Source: Simmondsia chinensis
Lineage: Eukaryota > Streptophyta > Magnoliopsida > Caryophyllales > Simmondsiaceae
Length of the DNA stretch: 64,000 bases
Assembly: GCA_018398585.1 (NCBI GenBank)
Contig: JAGTTD010000001.1
Coordinates: forward strand, 14,200,501-14,264,500
Direction: 5' to 3'
Of the stretch, positions 57,239-64,000 are shown piece by piece. Every line of letters begins with the position of its first letter. The stretch's first letter is position 1. The notes under the pieces are model-generated. The model worked only from the letters and a program-made list of their open reading frames with translations. It did not search any database and was not told the origin of the DNA. The position numbers were made by a program, and so were the translations under genes.

Positions 57239-57659
57239 TGTTAGCTTCCTAAAATTAATTTGGAAATCTAACCTTGTAGAAGAGAGTTTGAGATGAGAAA
57301 AGAAGGGAAGGGGATGACAAAATAGAGAAAGGAGATGAGAATTAGAGAATTTTCCTTAGGAATAAGATTTCATTTAATTGGATAATCCAAATACACTTTA
57401 ATCACTCAATTTTATACAAGAAATCAGATCACAAAAACCTCACTGAATTCCCGCCTAATCCCCTGCGGTGTAACTGCATTTCACGCCCAACACTGTAACT
57501 AACTTTGCACAGGACCTCGATGTGGACTGCTGATATTTGGTGCCTAAAAATCTATTTTAACCGTGCTCTTTTAATTGTTATTACATCATATAAACTCTAA
57601 TTAAAAGTAATACTAAGAAATTAAAATGCATTACAAGTAAAATTTATTAATTCGTAACA
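57239..57659 (-). repeat. 5' LTR of element B
   Basis: 421 bp, intact TG..CA ends, same hairpin (GTTAGCTTCC with GGAAATCTAAC). Confidence 0.9.
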
Positions 57660-58249
57660 ATCCACTCCAAACGGTGTGGAGCAACCAGAACTTGCCGCTC
57701 GAGTATTTTAGGTAAAATGACGTTGTTTTGATTGTCTGTTATTCATCATACATCAAAATTCCTGGCATTTTTTTGGTCCAGTAGCTTGTTGTAAATAGAG
57801 GTCCTGGAATTAAGGTTTTGCGTTAATTAAAAATTAAATAATTTTCTGAGAGTGTTGACTTTCAGAGAATTAAAAGAAGAAAGCTTTCCATTGAAATTTT
57901 TTCTCTAGTTCAATATTTTTTGGAGCCTACACTTTGGGTGTTCAAAGGAGATTGCATAGAAGGTCTTGCGGTCCCAGTGATTTCTTGGAGCCACATTGTC
58001 CCCTCCATCTAGGTATTTTTCTTTCTTATCTTTTTCTTTCTTTGTTTCGCTTTTCTATTTGTTTACAGTATATATTATTCTAGTTATTTTTCATGTTATT
58101 ATTATGAATGTATTAGAGTAGAGGCTTGTAGATTTAAAATTAGGAATTTTGAATCGTTCTGCTGCATTAGTTATATTTAATTTAGGGAATATTTTTGAAA
58201 TACACCATAATAAGGGCATGTTCCTAGATACTGACGAATCTCCTTTGCT

Positions 58250-61200
58250 TCGAACAACTTCCATACGTTAATCTTGGGGAGGATGATGCATTTGCAAAGA
58301 AGCGGCTCCCTTCAGAGGATGGACATTCCTGACTAAGCGGTATGCCAAATGGGTAGAGAGAATGATTCTTATACAGGGCTAAATGGAAGAACCTTCGCAT
58401 CTACGAGGCCATCAGGCTTTCTAAGACTGGTCTCAGATATGACTTCCTCATTGTAACAGCAGTCACTTGCTGTTGGAACATCTATTTTAATGCTTTTGTC
58501 CTGCCCAAGGGGCTTCTTGGTATCATTCTAGAGGACATAAAGCCCTCAACAGGTCTTTCTCCAGGAAGAGAGGAGCTGCCTGTTGATTCTTTTATTTCTA
58601 CAGAGGCTAAAGATTTTGTCACTTCTTTCTTTATGACTAACTAGCTTGGTGGTTATCAGTCCTTTGTCAAGACGTTTGTCAAAAGAACACATGACTTTGA
58701 GCAAGGGTCCAAGGAAGAAGAGGCTTGCTTTTACTTGTTTTGGCTGAACAAGTTTTTCTTTACTATGGAAATCAACTTGGCCTTTAGCACTGGTCCATTG
58801 GCCCTGGGACCATTGTTTTGGCCTAAGTATATGGATGCCTCAGGGACATCATGGTTAAGAACCATGTTGTGTATATAAGAGGACCCTTTAGGCTGGTCTA
58901 GCTTTGGGCTCAAGCCTATTTTTTTGAACTCTGCTCCAGAGGCCCTTATGTCCCTATAGGTGAGGGGGTCTTTTGCTATGGAGAGCAGTTTGCTCATTGT
59001 GAGGTCGTTTTACCCCCAGGATGGTCCTTTGACCAATGCTTTGAGAGACTTATGTCTCCTTGAGGTAAGAATGGGACTCAATGGACTCCTTTCAGATAGA
59101 TGAATCTTAGCACTCACTGGTTCAAGAACTGGACCTTCACCATGATGTCTCTATGGACATCAACTCTCAAGCCTAGTAGGCAATTTTGTGCCCTCAAGAT
59201 CTAATCTTTTATCACCAAACTCACTGTGGTGTAGAGACTTACAGGCCCGAGTAGTTTGCTAGGCAGTTTGGAATGGTCCAAGACATCCCTTTTGCAAGTC
59301 TAAGGACCAAAAACCTTTGGTGGGCTAAAAGGATTTCCATTCAGCTCTCCTAATTTTAAGAGCTTTGTGAGTCTAGCTATGAGGTTAAATCACTTTATAG
59401 GTACCCACTTACTTGTAAGTACTTCCCATGTGCCACACCCCATTTTATAGCTTGGTTCCAAGCCTATTGGTCCTCTTTGGAGGCCAGAGGTGCCAAGCAA
59501 CATTTTACACCTTCACTTGAGCTTGCAAGTTCTAGCCTAAGAGGAGGTCAGCCAACCAACATCAGGTAGACTCTACAAAAGGTATTATCAGGTAAACACC
59601 ACCCCTGAAGTATACTTCAGTTTTGTTTCTTGGATGGCTTGATTAAAGATTGATCCTTGTTCCTTTTGTAGCCGTAGCTGTTCAGGAAACTCCTAGGAGT
59701 GCCATAACCAAGAGTTTAACCAGGATGTTTCTAGAGGAGTCCCCTCTAGGAACCTCTCCACTAGGCTTTAAAGTCGGTAGCTCAAACAAAAGGAAGAAAG
59801 AAGAAAGATGTCCCCTTTGCTCTCCTAACCAAATCCATGCAAGCAGCACAGAAAGAAGAAGAAGAAGAAGATAAAATACCCATTTCACAATTAGTGAGAA
59901 AGTGCAGAGCCAGACTCCCTAAACTAGAAGTATTAGCTTTTCTTAGTTGGTGTTTCTTTTGTTTATCTTTTGTCAAAACTGTTCCTAACTTTGTCTTTGT
60001 ACAGCCACATGAGGAAACCGCCCTAGTTATCTAGAGATTCCAAGACTTTCCACCTCAGGTATCTGTGCAAGAGCTCCCTCATGACACTGAATCATTAAGC
60101 TCAAGCACTGAAGAAGGAAGAGACATGGCTACCTCAACTATGGAGCCAATTATAAGCGAACCCCTTGAAGAAGCTTCACTCCCAGTCCTTTTGAACGAGG
60201 GTCTTGTGCAGGCTCCATACCTACTTTTAGGAGCACCCTACGTAACCATTGAAGAGATCTTTGAAGGTATGATCCCATTGTCTGGCCTCGAAATCCGTGA
60301 TGTCCAAACAATTAGTTGGCTTTAACATACAACTATTGCTTTTCAGAAAACCCTCTCGAGGAAGGCATTCCAATGGTTGAAGCACCAGCAGAGGTTCCTC
60401 TTGCCCCTTCAATTAAAGTTTTAGAGGTAAAAATAATCATTTCACACTCTGGTTTAGTTTCAAAGTTAGGAATTCATTTAACTCTTTTTGATGCTACCCT
60501 TTTTAGGTTAAACCACCAAGAGTTATTCCTTCCCCTATCTCAGAGAGGATGTCATCCCCCTTGGAGAAGCTATGAGCAAGTGGGAGATTGGCCTTCTAGC
60601 AATTGCACCAAGTATCTCCATGTTACAAACCGAGAATCCGAGGCTTGAGTTTAAATTGGCACTTGGCAGGAAAATCAGTTAAGGAATTAAAAATCTGTTA
60701 AATCTGTTCAAAGGCCCTTGCTGTTCTATTCTGCTGCTGCTTGCTGCACGTGAGCTACTGCTGCTGGTTTAGTTGCTGTTATTTCTTCTTTTTAGCGCCA
60801 ATAATTAGGATTTAAATGTTAGTTGCATAAATTCTAGATATTTCTAGATGTTTCCTAAGTTGGTTAGCTTGAGTAAGTCTAGATACATTGTCTTGCTTGC
60901 TTAAGCTTGCCTATAAGTAGTAGTTGATGTAATAATCTGAAGGATTCAATGAATATCATACCAATATCTCAATTTTGAGATCAAACCCTCTCTCTCTCAT
61001 CTAACTCTATTGCTCATCTCCTTTCCCTTCTTATCTCATCTAACTCTAAATTCTCTACTTTCTCATCTAATTTCCCTTCTTTCTCATCTCAAATTCTGAA
61101 CCTATCCAAATTAATTTCAGTTTACGTTCGTGGTTTAAGCCCGAGCGTAACACTCTAAGACTGCATAGGTTAAGGGAAATCACACACCTCCTCGTCCTTG

Positions 61201-61730
61201 CTCTAACCAAGAGAGCTACCTACCAAGAAGCCATTTCTCTAGCGAAGGCCTTAAAGAAAGATCCTAAGGTGGCTCCACCCATTGCCAGAGAGCTCAAGGC
61301 TCTGGAGGAGGTGTTTATGAAAGTGAATCATGAGGTCGCAGCACTCCTTCAGAAGAAATGGTGCTTTCAATATGCCATTAGGGACCTGGCGTGTTCAGCT
61401 AGCCTAAGAGGCCTACAACTTTTGTTTTAAGAACTCCAACCAGCCAATAGAGTCCAGAGTCAACAAGCCCAGGACATCAGTGGCTTAGAAGATGAAATCC
61501 ATCACTTGGAGGAGAGACTGAGTCATCTCAAGGGACAACGATCTTCTCTCAGGCAGCAGCATACCTCTTAAGGGTAACTAGTTGGAGAGCTCGAGCAAGC
61601 AGTCGTAGCGGCTCAAAGGAGTAACCAAGATCTTTAGAAAGAGGAACTACCCTTGGATCAAGAGCTAAATGAAATAACCAGTCAGCTGTTAGCTATAGAG
61701 TAATCCTTAATTAGGATTAGGGCTCAACTC
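58250..61730 (+). pseudogene. Plant mobile domain (PMD) ORF, decayed
   Basis: At 58382 a frame reads KWKNLRIYEAIRLSKTG, then CCWNIYFNAFVLPKGLLG, ILEDIKPSTGLSPGREELPV and, after a stop at 58644, EEEACFYLFWLNKFFF with STGPLALGPLFWPKYMD. This is the pattern of plant mobile domains (a tryptophan-rich core with LEDI and TGL). Further pieces (59650-60330) are acidic and low complexity. The last part (61180-61710) is coiled coil (YQEAISLAKALKKDPK; LEDEIHHLEERLSHLKG). It is interrupted by a solo LTR at 60621-61152. The neighbouring Tat pol is on the opposite strand, so this is probably the element's antisense extra ORF. Function unknown. Confidence 0.68.
60621..61152 (+). mobile_element. Solo LTR of a chromovirus-like element (532 bp)
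   Basis: TGTTAC..GTAACA ends. The flanks ctcca (60616-60620) and ctcta (61153-61157) are a 5-bp duplication with one change. Removing the LTR rejoins the host frame as SISRLHRLREI. The U5 part (ctttctcatctaatttcc, tctcatctcaaattctga) resembles the LTRs of C, D and F. It ends in a hairpin (GTTTACGTTCG with CGAGCGTAAC). Confidence 0.82.
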
Positions 61731-61929
61731 TTTTGACCTTTTCCTTATAAAGAAGTTTTTGGCCGTACAAGTTACTTGCTTGTATTATGTTATGTAAGCC
61801 GTGTACTCCTTAAAATTATTAATGAAATACACATATTTTCCAAATATGTCTCTTAGTTTGGTAGTTCCTTTTTCTTTTATTTTCCTACCTTAAGGATCAT
61901 AGAGTTGATCCTCAAGACACTGATGTTCA

Positions 61930-64000
61930 AACTGAGCCCATAATCTAGGGAATCTAACCTTATGAAATTTCTTATTATAATCCCAAATTGATGGGACATA
62001 TTTCTTTAGGAACCTTTCATTGATGGCCCTTGGGTAAGTTCTTCCACCTAGGTCTTACACTAAGTAAGCATTTCCTCCAAATACCTCTATGACTCTGAAT
62101 GAGCCCTCCTAGTTTGGGGACCATTTCTTAAAGACACGATCTTTCTGGGCAATGGGTAGAGTCACTTTCTAGACTAAGTTTCCCAAGTCTAAGGACCTAG
62201 GTTTGACCTTTTTGTTGGAGGCTTTTGCCACCCTATTTTTGTTTATCTAACCTATGAAGGGCGCCAAGCCTAACTTGGTCCAAGTTAGTTAACTCATTCA
62301 TCATAGCTTACTCATACGTAGGTTTAGAATACCTCCCTTGATGAGCCAACCTAATAGAATGAATTGTGACTTCCACTGGGAGTACAACATCATGGCCGTA
62401 GGTAATGGACGGGGGTTATCTCAGTAAGACCTGGCAATCGGGTCGAGTCAGGTCGGATTCAGGTTGAGTTAATGTCAGGTCGGGTCTATCTCGGGCTGGC
62501 TCAAAATCCAGTTCGGCCAGGCTTCGGTCAGGTTATCCTTGGGTTTGGGTTAACCTCGGGTCAGTTCAGTCTCAAGTTGGGTCGATGTAAGGTTGGGACA
62601 AACTCAGGTCTGGTCATCCTTGGTTGGATAGGATTTTAGTTTGATTTATCAGGATGTTTTGATAATATATTTATTCGACCCTGAAAACTATAACTAAAGA
62701 TATGAATTAGATGATTGTAATTAGCCTATTAATAGATTCTATGATAAGTTCGACTTCTATTTGTGTCATTTTGGGTTATAGGACAGATTTAGTTCAGATC
62801 TTGGGTCATTAGGGGTCAGGTCAAACTTGGGTTGGGTCTAATCCATGTTGGTAGTTTCGAGTTTCAGCTCAGCTCGAGTCGGGTCAAGTAAAGGTCGGGT
62901 CAAATTTTGATCGGCTCATTTCCCGGGTTGGGTCCCAATAAATTTAAAATTTATGGGCTACAGTCGGGTCGGGTAGCGGGTTAGATGCTTTTGGTCACAT
63001 ATTACCAGCTGTAGTCCCAGTTGTGTCACGTTTGGACATTCTATAAGATCGAAGGGCATCAATTACTAATTTATGTTACCTTCTGGGATTATCGTCAATC
63101 ATTTCCTCAAATACTGGCTTTTAGAATCTTATTAGAAGACTCTACTTGGCCATTAGCTTGAGCATAGTAAGGGGTTTTGTTCAAGATTTCTATGTTGAAA
63201 CACCATAGCTTGGTTTACAATAATGGTTTCCGGTATTCCAAACCTACATAGAATTTATTCTTTGATGAAATTAATTCGCATGTTGCTGATTGATATTCCT
63301 ATATGGTTTAGCCTCCACCCATTTTATGAAGTAGTATGTGACCACATGAATATAAGAGTGTTGCTTGCTAGAAAGAGGGTTAATCTCCCCTATGATATCC
63401 ATTGCCCATCCTCTAAAGAGCCATGGTTTGATAATAGCATGCATCTCAGGTGTAGAGACTCTTGGTATATAACCATATTTTTGGCATGCTCTGCATCCCT
63501 TGGCATATTTAATGCAGTCATCTGTCATTGACGGCCAATGACATAATGCTAGCTAAATGGGATCAAAAATACATTCATGAGCTCTTACCATCTCTAGCAT
63601 TGCTTTGTCTAACTCACAACACTTGAGTAGAACTCCACTTGCATCCCTTTTATACAACTCTCGAGATTCATCATCTAAATGGAATTTTTGAGCTCTCATT
63701 TTCATTTTTTTTGCCCTTAACAGAGTCTCGAGGGTTCTTAAAATAACCCACTAATGGTTTCCTCTAATCGAGATGTTGACTCGTGATAGTTTGATGTGTC
63801 TTAAATCAATCCAAGTGTTCATTTGGGATGACTTCGCTCTCAAAATTGAAAGACTTAGTGAACTCAATGTCATGGTTCAAAACTTTAGTTTTGATGACTA
63901 CTGTTTCATGACACCTAGGTCTTAGGAGGCTTGTACCCTGAGGCTAACTGAGCCAAATTGTTGGCTGCTTTGTTTGGTTCTCGTGGAATATTTTCAAATT
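61930..64000 (-). pseudogene. Tat/Ogre-like integrase region, runs off the window
   Basis: 63528-63271 encodes the zinc-finger end and core start: CIKYAKGCRACQKYGYIP, then IIKPWLFRGWAMDIIGEI (first catalytic Asp), then HVVTYYFIKWVEAKPYRNI. Further left on the minus strand are PETIIVNQAMVF (the second catalytic Asp changed to Asn) and a decayed NPYY..NGQ.ES-like block, SYRMSKRDTTGTT near 63030, ITYGHDVVLPVEV at about 62400-62360 and a C-terminal RTYPRAI-like piece near 62040. FRGW, SSK and YGHDAVLP are typical of the Tat branch of gypsy elements. Stops and frameshifts are frequent. The GC-rich insert 62416-63008 splits it. Confidence 0.75.
62416..63008. mobile_element. gggtcgggt-rich miniature element in Tat integrase
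   Basis: The integrase reading breaks at 63008 (RDTTGTTAG) and resumes near 62410 (PSITYGHD). The inserted DNA has gggtcgagtcaggtcgg-type repeats at its left end and cgggtcgggtagcgggtt at its right end around an AT-rich centre, as in hAT MITEs. The left ctggcaat and inverted right ctggtaat may be the termini, but no clean TSD was found. Confidence 0.6.

Larger units (their letters stand above)
51859..57659 (-). mobile_element. Reina-like chromovirus B (5.8 kb), nearly complete
   Basis: LTRs 51859-52280 and 57239-57659, TGTTAGCTTCC to TTCGTAACA. The perfect target duplication is atcca (51854-51858, 57660-57664). Primer binding site at 57236-57225; polypurine tract aaggggaagggaagg right of 52280 on the minus strand. 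All domains are present in order. I count about 16 LTR differences in 421 bp (about 4%), so it is the youngest full element here. The chromo-like integrase end suggests integration guided to chromatin. Confidence 0.92.
32961..58200 (+). mobile_element. Ty1/copia element E, split by four insertions
   Basis: Removing D (35116-45040), F (46197-47789), G (48338-50331) and B (51859-57659) leaves one plus-strand copia element: LTR remnant and primer-binding-like site, gag from 33107, protease and integrase to 35115, RT from 45046, RT end and RNase H at 47790-48337, C-terminal end to 50470, a purine tract, and a 3' LTR of about 1.86 kb ending near 58200. The 5' LTR is reduced to about 80 bp, so no target duplication for E itself can be shown. 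Every domain carries stops. Confidence 0.85.
50534..58200 (+). repeat. 3' LTR of copia E, split by element B
   Basis: Starts TGTAAGGATCAGTG. The two parts are 50534-51858 and 57665 to about 58200. The second part has a TATA-like ttgtaaatagagg at 57790 and a TC-rich U5 at 58000-58060. The first part is related to 13823-15330. The right edge is an estimate. No coding content. Confidence 0.72.

Noticed and set aside
60065..60325. Independent gene with acidic protein
   Set aside because: Lies between PMD and coiled-coil pieces in the same orientation and is bounded by stops; treated as part of the decayed PMD ORF.

Overview
The window is plant (eudicot-like) repeat DNA with no recognisable host gene. 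The evidence is the density of LTR retrotransposons with plant-type primer binding sites (initiator-Met tRNA type for the copia and chromovirus elements, Asp tRNA type for the Athila elements), hAT-type miniature elements and a plant-type SINE. Nearly every coding stretch is part of gag, protease, reverse transcriptase, RNase H or integrase and carries stops or frameshifts. This is the texture of old, gene-poor heterochromatin. The species cannot be named from the sequence.

Layout. 1-3.8 kb: AT-rich DNA with a hAT MITE inside a tRNA-like SINE fragment, and a ~418-bp tandem repeat interrupted by a SINE whose 5' half is a 5S rRNA copy. 3.8-6.1 kb: minus-strand gypsy element reduced to gag and protease. 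6.1-6.5 kb: foldback MITE. 7.0-10.0 kb: minus-strand copia deletion derivative. 11.4-12.6 kb: plus-strand gypsy pol fossil. 13.8-17.1 kb: copia-type LTR pieces around an unrecognised segment. 17.9-33.0 kb: Athila-like elements, with a plus-strand LTR abutting a minus-strand element (gag, pol, a hAT MITE in gag) that shares an LTR with a second, pol-less minus-strand element.

33.0-58.2 kb: one plus-strand copia element split by four insertions. These are D (35116-45040, itself split by chromovirus C at 35833-41385), F (46197-47789), G (48338-50331, a gypsy LTR remnant) and B (51859-57659, a nearly complete Reina-like chromovirus). All junctions carry 5-bp target duplications. 58.2-64.0 kb: a degenerate plant-mobile-domain ORF on the plus strand next to a Tat/Ogre-like pol on the minus strand, the arrangement expected of a Tat element with an antisense extra ORF. 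It is broken by a solo LTR and a GC-rich miniature element.

The most unusual content is the pair of non-autonomous elements D and F. Both carry an RNA-recognition motif of the polypyrimidine-tract-binding-protein type. D keeps it at the gag N-terminus, upstream of a gag fragment related to B and C. In F the RRM ORF and a primer-binding-site sequence lie inside the LTR itself, so the element holds two copies of an intact 85-codon RRM ORF. A second element (copia, 7.0-10.0 kb) also has an LTR that absorbed a primer binding site. The 5S-headed SINE with a perfect 18-bp target duplication is the other standout.
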